In this document: positions 1 to 11,325 of the stretch, piece after piece | Numbering within the stretch: position 1 is the stretch's first letter | Layout of the letters: each line of letters opens with the position of its first letter | Origin: Vandiemenella viatica | Lineage: Eukaryota > Arthropoda > Insecta > Orthoptera > Morabidae | DNA length: 64,000 nt | NCBI GenBank assembly: GCA_031002005.1 | Contig: JARYHS010009186.1 | Coordinates: 106,800,829-106,864,828, forward strand | Reading direction: 5' to 3' | Notes under the pieces: model-generated | What the model saw: only the letters and a program-made list of their open reading frames with translations | Told to the model about the DNA's origin: nothing | Databases searched by the model: none | Made by a program: the position numbers and the translations under genes

Positions 1-410
1 TCAACCAATTCATAACCAGATATGTCACAATTTTCTCCATCAGCTAAACTTATTTCCAAATCTGCACAGGATTATTCCAATTCAAACTTTTCAGTAATTG
101 TTTTGATAATGTGTCGTTAAATTTGGACTGTTGCATAAATTGAGTGACCAACGGATTGTATCAATCATGTACTAAAACACTTTCATTGTAAACAGTTCTT
201 CTGGATCTGTTGCTATCTCATCTGAGACCTCGTACTCAAAAAAATCTCTATTTTCTTCGGTATATGACTGGCTTAGTAATAGAATATGTCCCAGTCTGAG
301 AAGCAATTTCTCTAGCTGTTATCAGAACAGATGAAAATCCCCATTATTCTTTCTAAATTCAGAGCTGTTTTCCAGCAATTGTGAAGTGTTTCATAAATCC
401 ACTTTTAGCC

Positions 411-2660
411 TTCTACATCTACATCTACATCTATACTCTGGAAATCACAAATACTGTGGGTGGCAGAGGGTGTTAAGCACCAATCCTAATTCTGCGCATT
501 CCAATCCCGAACAGATCGAGGAAAGAAGGAATACATAAATGAATCAGTACGGCGTCTTATTTCTCTAATCGTATCCCTCCTGTCATTACGACCTAAATTG
601 GTTGGCGGAAGAAGTATTTTGTTGCACTCGTAACTTAAAGATTTTTCCATATTCTCCAGCAAATTCAAATGAAAACGACGTCGTTTGTCCGCCAAACAAT
701 CCCCGCCCAACCCACGAATCAGCTCTGTGACACTTAAGTAAGGACTGTAACTAGCAGTCACGAATCGAGCGGCTCTTCTCTGTACTTTCTCTAATGTGTC
801 AATCAATCCCTTGCGATACGGATCCCAAATTCCACAACAGTATTCCAAATGCGGACGCACTAGTGTTTTGTACGCTATTTCCTTTGAATGAGCATTACAA
901 CTTCTCAAAATACATCCTATGAATCGTAGTTTGGAATCAGCTTTTCCTACAACGGAAGTTATGTGCAAGTCCCATTTCATGTTGCTTTGTACTGTTACGC
1001 CTAGATACTTTAGGGAATCCACAATGTCAACAACTGAATTGTTAACTTTGTACTCCTGAGCAAGCGGGGTCTTTTTATTACTTATGTGCATTTAAGGCAC
1101 CACTCCGAAATAACATCCAGATCACGCTGAATTTCTAAGCAATCGTCGGAGCACCTCATTTCCCTATAAATAAGTGCATCATCAGCAAATAATCGCATCC
1201 TGCAATTAACGTTGTCACCAAGATCGTTTATAAAAATTAAGAAAAGAAGTGGTCCTATTACACTTCCTTGAGGAACGCCCGAAGTAACATCTAGTTTAGA
1301 AGAGGCTTCCCCGTCTACAACGACATACTGTGACCGACCAGTTAGAAAATCGCGTATCCATTCGCAAATCTGATCAGATATACCGTACGCTCGGATCTTC
1401 GCTAAAAGTCGGTTGTGTGGTACAGAATCAAAAGCTTGCTGAAAATCCAAGAAAATAGCATCAACTTGTGATCCTGCATCAATAACTTTCATTACATCAT
1501 GCGAAAATAGAGCCAGTTGCGTTTCACATGATCGGTTCTCCCGAAATCTGTGTTGGTATGCTGTAAGTAGCTCGTTTTCATCTAGAAACTTCATAATGTT
1601 AGAGCATATGACATGCTCCAGAATTCTACTGCAAACAGATGTTAGCGATATCGGTCAATAATTCCTAGGATCTCTCCAATCTCCTTCCTTGAAAACGGGA
1701 ATCACCTGCGCAATTTTCCAGTCAGAAGATACTTTTCTTTCCTCTAAAGATTTACGAAATATATCTGGCAGAAATGGTTCTATTTCTTCCGAGTATTCCG
1801 AAAATACTCTTACTGGTATACCATCGGGACCCAGCGCTTTCCCCCACTTCAAAAGCTTTAATTACTTTATGATACCTATACTATCAATTTGTACTGGATC
1901 TATCTCAAATTCAACATGCCGTGGAAAAACGGGAATGTTTTCCATGTTTTCATCAGTGAAGGAATTTTTAAATTCGGCGTTAAATACGGTAGCCTTGCTG
2001 CAGCTGTCATCAACTTCCCGACCGTCTTGTAGTAGAACTGGCATATTGTTGTCACAACCACTTATTTTTTTTACATACGACCAAAATTACTTTGGATTTT
2101 CAATGAGGCTCTTGGAAAGTGAGTTGCATCGAAAGTCACTGAAGGCCTCGCGCATCGCATTCTTGACCTGTCCTCTTGTCTCAGCTAGCTTTTCTAAATC
2201 ACTCCTATACATCATCCTTCTTGAGCGTGCATGAATCTTCCTTTGCTTTTTAAGTAACCTTTTAACTTCACGCGTATACCACGGGGGGATCGTTCCCGTC
2301 CCTGATTGTCCTTTTCGGTATTTGTAAGTCCATACCTTCCCTGACTATATTTATGAATCGAAGCCACATCTCTTCAACCGAGCCTCTTCCTTCTATAAAG
2401 GTAATGTATTTATCCCTCAAAAACGTTCTTAAACTCTCCTTTGGGGCCTTTTCGAACCTGTAAATGACCCTTACTTTTTTCTTTTTGCACGCGACTGTTA
2501 ATTTTACTGTAGCAATTACAGCTTTATGATCACTTATTCCTGTGGTGGTAGAAATGTCCACAAATAATTCAGGCCTATTTGTAACGAGAATATCTAGAAT
2601 GTTTTCGTTATCGTTGTTGTTCATAGCTTTGCTTACAATATTTAATTCAAACAATGCATT
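411..2660 (-). mobile_element. CR1/Jockey-type non-LTR retrotransposon, 5'-truncated and decayed
   Basis: Read on the minus strand this is a LINE copy whose 3' end lies at about 411-432, where + strand CTACAT repeats form a short microsatellite tail, as is usual for this group. The body encodes the end of an endonuclease domain, then reverse transcriptase, then a C-terminal region. The copy starts inside the endonuclease domain, so its 5' end is missing, as expected from incomplete target-primed reverse transcription. Several frame changes break the reading frame. The exact 5' boundary near 2655-2660 is an estimate, placed where recognisable coding stops. Confidence 0.85.
486..2654 (-). pseudogene. 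LINE ORF2 remnant: endonuclease end, reverse transcriptase, C-terminal domain
   Basis: The endonuclease remnant (2268-2654) has the stretch NILDILVTNRP and the ISDHKAV motif that closes EEP-type endonucleases. The RT part (1082-2044) shows GPDGIPVRVF, then IFLDFQQAFDSVPHN, SGVPQGSVIGPLLFLIFIND, and the catalytic box LFADDALIY. The C-terminal part (486-1091) has LEYCCGIWDP, KVQRRAARFV and a SVRDWN ending, typical of CR1/Jockey elements. The segments lie in consecutive pieces in different frames, so at least three frameshifts or stops separate them. It cannot make an active enzyme. The superfamily is assigned by motif recall, not by a search, so the clade within CR1/Jockey is open. Confidence 0.85.
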
Positions 2661-3423
2661 ATACTAAGTCGCCACTGCAACTATGAACTCTAGCTGCTCT
2701 ATGATCTGGCTCAGGGACAATGCCTCTGATGCTGCAACTGAATAATTTGTTTACAGAGTTGTGATAATGAACTACAATAAGGCCAGAAACACTATTTTTC
2801 AAATAAGTTTCACAAATTTTTTTGGTGACAGTCCTTCTAAGTGCCTGGATACCACTTCCCATTGCTTTGTTGATCGAGAGAATAGAACAAATAGACTTTA
2901 AAGAAATGCGGACAAGGAAACTGATTTAACTGATGTTTTGGTGGAACCTGCAATTACCAAATTTAATGACAGCTACATGGATTAAAAAAATGCTTGAGGA
3001 TATTGGTTCAAAGTTCTGCTTTGGACACCTTTCTTTCCTCCAGTCATATTGGAGTCGTCATCATACCTATGGCCTCGACAATTTTTCATATCCAAATTCA
3101 ACTTTTGCAAAGTATGATCGATAAACAGGCCAGTGAGTCAAGCTCCCAGGCCCTGAAGAACCACTTTCCAGCTTGTAAGCAACGAAACACTCTCGCACTT
3201 TTACTTTGTCTCCATTAGTGTCAACAAAGGTAATGTTAATGATAATTGGTCGACGTGACTGATATCAGGAGTGCAATTCAGTGTGATGGAAAAGTATTTA
3301 GATGACTTATCTGTAATCAACATTTTATTATGAACTTCATTCATTTTGAATACATTTGTCAAAATGATAGACATTGGTTTCCTTATTAACATTACGCTGG
3401 AGATACTCCATCATCACAGGGTC
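2661..3423. other. Intronic stretch without a recognised feature
   Basis: AT-rich sequence upstream of the LINE. Short open frames occur, but none has a recognisable domain or good codon pattern. Part may be older decayed transposon sequence. Confidence 0.4.
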
Positions 3424-3487
3424 ATATATTACTATTACTATTACTCCGCGATTCACTAAAAGTGTTTGGCGGAGGGTGCATTGCACC
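3424..3487 (-). repeat. 3'-end scrap of the CR1-like LINE family
   Basis: A short ATTACT-type simple repeat (about 3428-3447) is followed by sequence aligning with the 3' end of the LINE at 430-485. Both read CTC, a purine-rich step, TCAC, then GGCRGAGGGTG and a GCACC block. This looks like a very short, strongly 5'-truncated insertion of the same or a sister family, with a different tail repeat. The inner boundary is approximate. Confidence 0.5.
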
Positions 3488-4420
3488 TATCAGGAAAGGT
3501 AATGGTTTGGAAGGGATATACGGGATATGGCAGGTGGCGCCCATGGGCTATTGTGAGTTGCAATATATCTAGGAAATTACAATTATTAGAATTATTTACT
3601 ATTTCCAATTCAAACCTACCTCTGAACAAGAAATTATTCAATGCTAAAAAGAATACTTTGGATATCATTCAGTTGAGGATGGCACCCACCATGAAATTTT
3701 TTATTCAGTCTGCATTTACAAATGCTTGTCTATTACACTGAAGTTCTTTAATCAAATCAACCCTTCTATCCAACAAATGGTGGTGTGCTGGTGATTTGAG
3801 GAAGTTTCACGAGTTTTTAGATGCTCTGATACATAGTTCCAGTCATCAAATCATTATTTTCCCATAGAAGAGTGAGAACTTCTGCTGAATAAACAACAGT
3901 AAAAGCAATATGCTTAATTTGCTGATTTAGATTAAACAAGCCATTTTCTTTTATAAGTTTCTCCATTTGGCATTACTCTTTGAAAATGCGTATTTCAGAA
4001 ATAACTTCCATGATTTTTTTATTATTATTTTTTCTTTATTGCTCAAATAATTATTTCATCTCTGGTTGTAGGATGCATAGTGCCAATTCTGAAATATCAT
4101 CATAATTTATTCTTTGAAAAGGCGACGATGATGGTATGTCTGGTATATCTCATCCTGTAATATTTTGAAATGCAGACGACATTCCAGCCAAAGCTAAATC
4201 TTCTCATACATGCTGCTCTTTATGATCATGAGCTTCATCTGAAGAACTTCTATTAAACAAGTTTTCTTCCATCACGTGTTGAACTAGTTCTGGTGATGAT
4301 TCATATTACTTCTCAACTCTAAAATATTTTGCATGCAATTTTGAAAGACTTCTCAGTTTTGCATTTTCTTTTTAAGTACTGTGCACCAAAATAAGTTTTC
4401 TTTTTTGTTGGTATATATGG
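3488..4420. other. Intronic stretch without a recognised feature
   Basis: AT-rich with homopolymer runs. I see no coding domain, RNA gene or clear repeat in it. Confidence 0.4.
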
Positions 4421-5502
4421 TATATAGAACCAAAGAAACTGGTACACCTGCCTAATATTGTGTAGGGTCCCTGTGAGCACGCAGAAGAGCCGCAACACGA
4501 CATGACATTGACACCATGCATCCTGCAGGGCTGTCCATAAATCCGTAAGAGTACGAGGGGGTTTAGATCACTTCTGAATGGCACATTGCAAGGCATCCCA
4601 GATATGCTCAATAATATTTATGTCTGGGAAGTTAGGTGGCCAGCGAAGGTGTTTAAACTCAGAAGAGTGTACCTGGAGGCACTCTGTAGCAATTCTGGAT
4701 GCACGAGGTGCCGCATTGTCCTGCTGGAATTGCCCAAGTCCATCGGAATGCACAATTGACATGAATGGATGCAGGTGATCAGCCAGGATGCGTAGGTACG
4801 TGTTACCTGTCAGAGTCATATCTAGACATATCAGAGGTCCCATGTCACACCAAATGCACACCATTACAAAGCCTCCACCAGCTTGAACAGTCCCCTATTG
4901 ACGTGCAGGGTCTATGAATTCATGAGGTTGTCTCCATACCTGTACACGTCCATCCGTTCTATACAATTGGAAATGAGACATGTCAGACCAGACAACATGT
5001 TTCCAGTCATCAACAGTGCAATGTTGACAGGCCAGGAGAGGTGTAAAGCTTTGTGTCATGCACTTAGCAAGGGTACATGAGTGGGCCTACGGCTCCGATA
5101 GCGTATATCGATGATGTTTCGTTAAATGGTTGGCACACTGACACTTGTTGATGGCCCAGCATTGAAATCCGCAGCAATTTGCGGAAGGGTTACACTTCTG
5201 TCACATTGAACGATTCTTTTCAGTCGTTGCAGGATCTTTTTCTGGCCACTGCGATGTCGGAGATTTGATGCATGGTGCACTCGTGAAATGGTCATGCGGG
5301 AAAATCCCCACCTCATTGCTAACTCGGAGATGCTGTGTCCTATCTGTTATGCACCGACTATAACGCCACGTTCAAACTCACTTAAATCATGATAACCTGC
5401 CATTGACACCTGTTGCCGACTGCAGAGCCATACTCTGAGTGTTTACATATCTCTGTGTTTGCATACGCATGCCTATACCATTTTCTGTGGCTCTTCAGTG
5501 TA
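4421..5502 (-). mobile_element. Tc1-like DNA transposon, decayed
   Basis: The two ends are inverted copies: + strand 4427-4444 (GAACCAAAGAAACTGGTA) matches the reverse complement of 5474-5500 (CACTGAAGAGCCACAGAAAA and on). Both lie beside TATATA tracts, consistent with TA target duplication, although the outermost bases at the left end have drifted. Length, about 1.1 kb, is a little short for Tc1 elements, which implies small internal deletions. The interior encodes a Tc1 transposase on the minus strand. Confidence 0.8.
4568..5316 (-). pseudogene. Tc1-like transposase pseudogene (DDE type)
   Basis: The N-terminal DNA-binding part (5122-5316) reads MRWGFSRMTISRVHHASN and TLPQIAADFNAGPSTSVSV, the paired helix-turn-helix region of insect Tc1 elements. 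The catalytic domain follows. The first Asp is in WSDMSHFQ (about 4975-5000), the second in FQQDNAAPRASR, and the Glu in NIIEHIWDAL (4568-4864). All three catalytic positions are recognisable, but they are split over different frames with stops between them, and the usual PH after QDNA is changed. Inactive, and the host has not visibly co-opted it. Confidence 0.8.
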
Positions 5503-6250
5503 TATATATGTTTTGTCTGTAAAAGACACATTATGCTTTGTAAATATTTATGATACTAACATTAATTTCAACCACCTAATGTCAAATATGGTAGAAATTG
5601 ATAAGGAGGTTGAATCTAGTCCCATGAACATTTACCCAAATGTGAATAAACTCCAAGACTACAGTCCAAAAGGCAGGAAACAGGTGCAGAACTGGAGAGT
5701 ACTAATTATGGGACAAGTTGGGATTTTCTTGATTCGAGTAATTCGAGCTTACTCGAGTCGCAACTCGAGTTGACTCAGTTCTATCATGACATACTGAAGC
5801 TTACATTTATAAACTCTTCTGTATGATTACTGTGTTAAAATAATATGTGAAAGCATATTATAGAATTTGTATTTTTATTTTTTGCATTGATGATCTATCG
5901 CTGCATTTTCAGCACCCTCATGTGACGGCACCCGATGCAGTCGCATCACTTGCGCCACCTTAAGGGCCGCCCCTGCATGCGTCCATACGACTTGTTAATA
6001 GATTGAACTGTCAATTGTTTTCTCAGTTATACAGAAAGTGCTGAATAAACCTACCTGCATTTAAAATCTGTAAAAAAGAAGTAATAAATTGTATGTCTTT
6101 AAAGTACCATCATTCTGTTGAATTTACATCTTAAGATCAATTTCATATATTGAAAATTTAATTATTATTCTCAGAAAAATATTGCTAATAACTGAAAAAG
6201 AAACCAAAATATTTTGATTTTTGTAAATAATAATTAAAAATTTATTACAG
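5503..6250. other. Intron upstream of exon A, with a possible hAT end fragment
   Basis: At 5719-5775 five TCGAG motifs are crowded in mirrored orientation. At 5959-5975 the sequence CTTAAGGGCCGCCCCTG looks like one terminal repeat of a hAT-type element, but no partner end was found. The last 10 bases (6241-6250) give a pyrimidine-rich acceptor, TTTATTACAG, for the next exon. Confidence 0.4.
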
Positions 6251-6373
6251 GTGAATTGGGACCACAAGGTATTGCTGGCCCACCAGGTATCACTATGAAA
6301 GGAGAAAAAGGACTTCCTGGCTTACCTGGCAAAAATGGCAGAGATGGTACACCTGGGTTGCAGGGCCAGAAAG
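6251..6373 (+). CDS. Type IV collagen alpha chain, exon A (Gly-X-Y repeat)
   Basis: The exon is bounded by TTTATTACAG and GTAAAGT. It starts in phase 1 (a Gly codon split G|GT) and ends in phase 1, 123 bases or 41 codons. It encodes Gly-X-Y triplets such as GELGPQGIAGPPG, interrupted once by GITMK (a five-residue break), then GEKGLPGLPGKNGRDG. Such short breaks inside the helix are characteristic of type IV collagen and separate it from fibrillar collagens. The product is secreted and builds basement membrane. The chain belongs with the exons at 16338, 40186, 53491 and 63884, and the earlier part of the gene lies left of the window. Confidence 0.93.
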
Positions 6374-6412
6374 GTAAAGTTTTCTTCATATATTTCATTT
6401 TAATTTTATGTA

Positions 6413-6633
6413 CAAAATACCAGGGCCGGCGTTAGAGGGGGGGGGGGAGTAGGAGGGGTAAAAGTACCCGGGCCCTGCGGGCTGATGGGGGGCCCGATCA
6501 CCGTCTATATGGGCCCTCAGGCCATGAAGCCAAGATTACGCCCATTGTCGCCTGGCCATTTTGTAGAGCTAAAAAAAAAGGTCACCCAATTTACCCCGGG
6601 CCCGAAATTCCTAACGCTGGCCCTGCAAAATGC
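6413..6633. mobile_element. Non-autonomous hAT-type MITE (205 bp) with 8-bp target duplication
   Basis: The element proper is 6421-6625. Its ends are CAGGGCCGGCGTTAG and, at the right, CTAACGCTGGCCCTG, inverted copies with one mismatch. It is flanked by CAAAATAC (6413-6420) and CAAAATGC (6626-6633), an 8-bp duplication with one change, as expected for hAT transposition. No coding capacity. It is GC-rich (G-run at 6439-6447, CCCGGGCC boxes), unlike the surrounding AT-rich intron, and begins only 47 bases after the exon A donor. Confidence 0.88.
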
Positions 6634-7499
6634 ATTATTTAAACATTCAAGCATCTGATAGTATCATAAACTACATGCCAAGATTACTATCTCTGTAGTC
6701 ATCCCATCCTTGAAATATCTGTGTATTAATTTTTATTCTTTACATTCTAATGCTTTAAAACAAGTGTCAGTCCTCTATAGATTAGATACAGGTTACTTAC
6801 TGCCTTGATAATTTAAAAAATTTTAGTATGTTTTTTTTAAGTCAGTTTTTATTTTTTTGAAACAATTATTTTATTGGCATTTAGGCTTGGCAGCATTAAT
6901 TTTCTTAAGCCTGATGATTATGTGTCATTAGATTTACAATTCTATTTCACTTGTTACAACCAGCTTATTCTCATTATATTAACATGTTCTTGTAGAGTTA
7001 CCTTCTTTTCCCCTGTTGATTGTATGTCAACTTGGGCCTTATTAAAATGTTAATACATATTTTAATTCACTCTTTCTATATACTAGATGACCTGTGCGAA
7101 AATTTCGCTAATAAAATATGAGGTTGAATGCTTATAGTATAATGAAAAGTAGAACTGCACTTTTGTATCAAATATTTATTTGTTTAGTGTAATAGGTACA
7201 CATCAAAACATATTATGAGACAGTTAGGAAAATTTAAAACACGCTGTATGTACGACAAACTGTCCCTGACCTTAACAGAATACAACCAACCTGAACACAG
7301 CATATCAACATCTCTATGATGTGTGTTGCTGTGTGAATAAAATGTTTACATTGCAATTGTATAGCAAAATAAAAATGTTTCCGTAACAGAAAAAAAAAAA
7401 AATCCTAAAAGCTACTTATTGTAAAGAAAAGTTTATTGATATCTCTGCAGCTGCAATCTAGGGACTTGGCTCTGAACTGTCTCATACATGCGACCTCTT
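6634..7499. other. Intron stretch, with a possible Penelope-like terminus
   Basis: Mostly featureless AT-rich sequence. At 7082-7106 the sequence starts ACTAGATGACCTGTGCGAA, resembling the TAGCTGACCCG-type termini of Penelope-like elements of arthropods. No Penelope reverse transcriptase or GIY-YIG domain follows, so this is only a resemblance. Confidence 0.3.
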
Positions 7500-8490
7500 T
7501 AAGTATCAAAGTCCAAAAAATTCTTTCTTAACTTAAGATTTTACCTAATTGGAGACCTTAATCTTTAAAACAGTATGTCACTTATCGATTTTGGTTAGGT
7601 ACTGAAGGAGGTAAATAGCTCGTAATAATAATAAAAAAAGTTGTAGAAATAATATTGATGCTTTTGCCCATTAAGGGTCAAATTCCAAAAAATTACTTTC
7701 ATAGAATATGGTGTGACCAAAGTGGGTACCTTGGTGTTTAAAATGATACATCATTTATCAATTTCGGTTACACATCAAGTGAGGTAAAACAAAACTGTTT
7801 TAGAAACAATGATATTTTTGCCCCCTGGGTGTTGAATTTGGAGAAAGTTCTTTCTTGAAATATGATGTGACCAAATCAGATACTCTAATATTTTTTTAAC
7901 GATACCTCATTTATCAATTTTGTTTAGTTATCAAGGGAGATAAATGACTTGAGACACAAAAAAAGCATTTTAGAAATACTGATATTTTTGCCCTTTGATG
8001 GTTAAATTCAGAAAAAATCCATTCTTAAAGCATGATGTAACCACAGCGGAGACCTTAATCTTTAGAATGATACCTCATTTATCTATTTCGGTTATATATT
8101 AATGGAGTTAAATGACTCGTGACACAAAAACGCGTTGCAGAAATATTGATACGCTTGCCCTTTAAGGGTTGAATTCAGAAAATTCATGTTTTAATATATT
8201 ATGTCACTAAAGCGGAGATCTTAATCTTTAAAATGATACTTCATTAAATGATTTCAGATAGGTATCCAGGGAGATAAATGACTTGTAACACAAAAAACAG
8301 CATTTTAGAAATATTGATATTTTTGCCCTTTAAGGGTCGAATTCCGAAAAATTCCTTTCTTATAATGTGATGTGACCAAAGTGGAGACCATAAGCTTTAA
8401 AATGACACCTCATTCATTGATTTCGGTGAGGTTTGAAGGGAAATAATAGATTGTGATAAAAAAAATAAAAAACACCTTACAGAAATAATA
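7500..8490 (+). repeat. Divergent tandem repeat, about 166-bp unit, six copies
   Basis: The box GGAGACC (or a variant) recurs at 7551, 7723, 7877, 8047, 8213 and 8382. The box GCCCTTTAAGGGT (or a variant) recurs at 7666, 7820, 7990, 8157 and 8325. Spacing is 154-172 bases. Between them are conserved steps such as TTTAAAATGATACCTCATT, TTTCGGTTA and TTTTAGAAATATTGATA. The copies differ by many substitutions and small indels, so the array is old. No open frame spans it. Confidence 0.85.
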
Positions 8491-9216
8491 TATATGATCG
8501 TTACAGTTATCATAAATTGTTGTTGTCTAATTCACTCATTAGCATATGCTGAGGTATGATATTGGTGCATCACTGCAATAATGCAGTTACTTAAAATTTT
8601 TAAATACATTTATACTATCATTGCATTTTGCACTATCAAAACACTTATTGCTTTGTTCCCTTGTTACTGCAACTATAAATAGACAGTAACAGAAATGGAA
8701 GAAATTAGTTATTTACACAGATTATAATTCTAAAGCAATTTTTCTAATCTCAGAACACCATGTTAGTATTACTGAACCCATTCATTAGTTCATCAGCTTT
8801 GTTTAAATCCTTCATTGTCATTTTCCACTTCATGTAGTTTAAGATTTACTTCACTCAAACTTATGGTCAAATGTTATTTTTTATGTTTTTGGTATTTTAG
8901 CCTTTTTTGTATTTCACCTTTTAAACAAAGTTATTACATGTTTGAACATATTAGGAATATGAAAATGTTTTGGGAGGACAGACTACACCAGTCAAAACAA
9001 AATAAAGTTGGCTGAAGTGCTGTACAACCAAGACACAGATCACTGATCTCTACTTTTGTGATGTTTAATGGACTATGAAAAGTATTTTTATTTCAATATT
9101 TCAGATTGTTTTAACATGTGTAATCTTCAGAAACTATTAATAACTACTGCATCTGTGATCAATCTGTACCAGATTTAAATGAACCAAACTCAAATAATGC
9201 AGATGATAGCTCAAAA
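8491..9216. other. Intronic stretch without a recognised feature
   Basis: AT-rich, with only short open frames that have no recognisable domain. Confidence 0.4.
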
Positions 9217-9539
9217 TTAACCCTTTGACTGCTTTAGACGCATTAACACACGTGGCTACTACTGCGTCCATGTGCTATAGACGTGTTTATGTGCACCCTT
9301 GTTCCTTCCATCTGTGCACTGAACGCATTGAGACGTGTCCCTGTGTGCTCTGCATTCGTTAACTCGCAAGCCATTTAGCAGTTAGGTCAGGTAGCCGTAT
9401 TTCCACCCCGGGTGGTTAGTTGCTTTCCAACATTCAGCCTGTGAGTGTTTGCAGATGCAATCTTATTTGTGTTGCTATTTTCATTTTAGTTTTCACTGAG
9501 AAAATGGCACGCTGTCATATTTGTACAGATTAAGAAATC

Positions 9540-10334
9540 ATGGAGATTCTTACTAGAAGTGACAGTGAGAATGATCTTTTTGATATGGATGATATTGATG
9601 ACCCTTCGACAGAATCTCAAAGAAATAGTCCTAAGCCATGTACATCAGCTTATGGAAAACAATCATCTGTCTCCACAAGAGGTGAAAATTCTTCAGAATC
9701 TGTAGCTTCAGATAGTGAGAGCGAAATGAGTGGAAAAAGAGGGCATTTAAGTGACATGTTTAACTGGAAGAAAAGCGATTCTTATCCTTTTTTGCAAGTG
9801 TTTGACGATTCAACTGCAGGACACAAGTGTTGATTAGGTCAAAATTCCAACATTCTGTCATTTTTCCTGATATTTTTAACAGAAGATCTTATGAAATCTA
9901 TTGCTGATGAAACCAACAGATTTTATATTATACACCAAGACAAATACGCCAAAATCACTCTAGATTCTTGATCTGTGCAATTTAAATGCTCATGCTGTTT
10001 ACCAAGTAGTAACAGGACGAAAAATGCCAATTGCAGAGTTTCATCTGTCTCTGGTAAGAGAACTTGTTGAAGAATATGCCGCAGAACAAAGGAAACCTGG
10101 AAAAGGAATACGCTTTGATGACGAAAATCCTCTACAATTTACTGGGAGATATTTTCCAAATATTATTCATATTGAAAATTCAAAGAAGAGCATGCCAATG
10201 TATAGATACACTGTATGTTTGAAACAGAAAGTGCGTCGAGAAACCAGGTTTGAATGCAGAACAAGCAATGCACCCTGTGTGTTGTGCCATGTTTTGAGGC
10301 TTATCATACAAAAAATAATTATTAACCATGGGTA
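9540..10334 (+). pseudogene. piggyBac transposase remnant, catalytic middle deleted
   Basis: The N-terminal part (9540-9833) is acidic and serine-rich, ends in FDDSTAGHKC, and continues in another frame with FLTEDLMKSIADETNRF, the usual entry to the piggyBac DDE domain. The next recognisable piece (about 9970-10334) is the very C terminus: VTGRKMPIAEFHLSLVRELVEEY, then RRETRFECRTSNAPCVLCHV, the decayed Cys-rich zinc-binding tail. The region between, which should carry the three catalytic Asp residues, is missing around 9965. So this is an internal-deletion derivative, and it is also frameshifted. It could be moved only by another copy's enzyme. Confidence 0.8.
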
Positions 10335-10501
10335 ACTGCACAGTAACAATTACATTAAATTTATATGCCTCTAAAACCAAAGTAAAATATATATAAAAAA
10401 ATATGAAAATGAAAATAAAAACATATTTTTAACTTCACCTGTGCTGGTCCAAAACCCAAATCCAAAAGAAGGATGGAACATATATGCAGAATTTGTGAAA
10501 G

Positions 10502-11060
10502 TGTAACGATAAAGTGGAGTCCGCTAGCGGCGATAATGCACTAGCAGCTTGGTGTGGTGTAATTGTTGTTTGTCTCGGTATCAATGGATTGCAGGTTCTT
10601 CTACTAATAATTCACAAAGTCGCCATAGGGATAATCTTTCAATTTATTCACCGAACAAACAATTACTAAACCACCACCACCGATTATAATTTGACTGTAT
10701 ATAAAAGCTATCCAGGACTTCTTCTCCTACAAACTGCAAGTTCTGAGCTACACTATTATCACTTGGTTTGGATGCTTTAGTTCAACGCCCACAAGTTCAC
10801 TGCTATATACGAATCACTGCAGTTTATCTGCACGACGGCGGCGTACTTATAATGTTTCATCAGGTCCACATGATAGTACCAGACGCACCGCCAAACAATC
10901 ACTGCCTCGCAACCACTTGTGTCCGACCTCCAAGACAGTGAGTCACAGACTGTCTTCAACAATCCAACTCGTATCTTGCGTCACACTTTCAACAATCGGA
11001 TCGTCCCGATTCCACCACTCAACACGAACACACACATGGATTTTATACTGTCTCGCCACA
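10502..11060 (-). repeat. 3' LTR of the deleted gypsy-type element (559 bp)
   Basis: Starts, on the minus strand, TGTGGCGAGACAGTATAAAAT, so a TATAAAA box lies about a dozen bases into the LTR. Ends in CACTTTATCGTTACA. It matches the other LTR over its full length with scattered substitutions, so the insertion is not recent. Confidence 0.78.
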
Positions 11061-11325
11061 ACCCTCCTTGGGTTTAATTTTTCCTATTTGGAAATAATGG
11101 TTTACAATAGCAAAATTTAAGCCCAACAACTCATAGAGACAGTATTAGCTTGAATGTGTCTCGATATCTGTACCAAATTCTTACTTTTAAAGATGGTGGT
11201 GGTCAACTAAATACATATCTTCTATTACATTTCAGTGTTAGAACAATGTTAGTTTACAACAGAAATGACCCATTTAAAATAATGTCCAAAATACACCAAA
11301 AATCTTTGTCCTGTCAAGGTCGCCA

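Noticed and set aside
8815..9015. Short open frames in AT-rich introns (also at 25512, 26072, 30788, 31791, 43402, 53424 and others) as small genes
   Set aside because: Composition is that of random AT-rich DNA, with no domain, splice support or repeat match. The frame at 53424 is just exon D read with its flanking intron.
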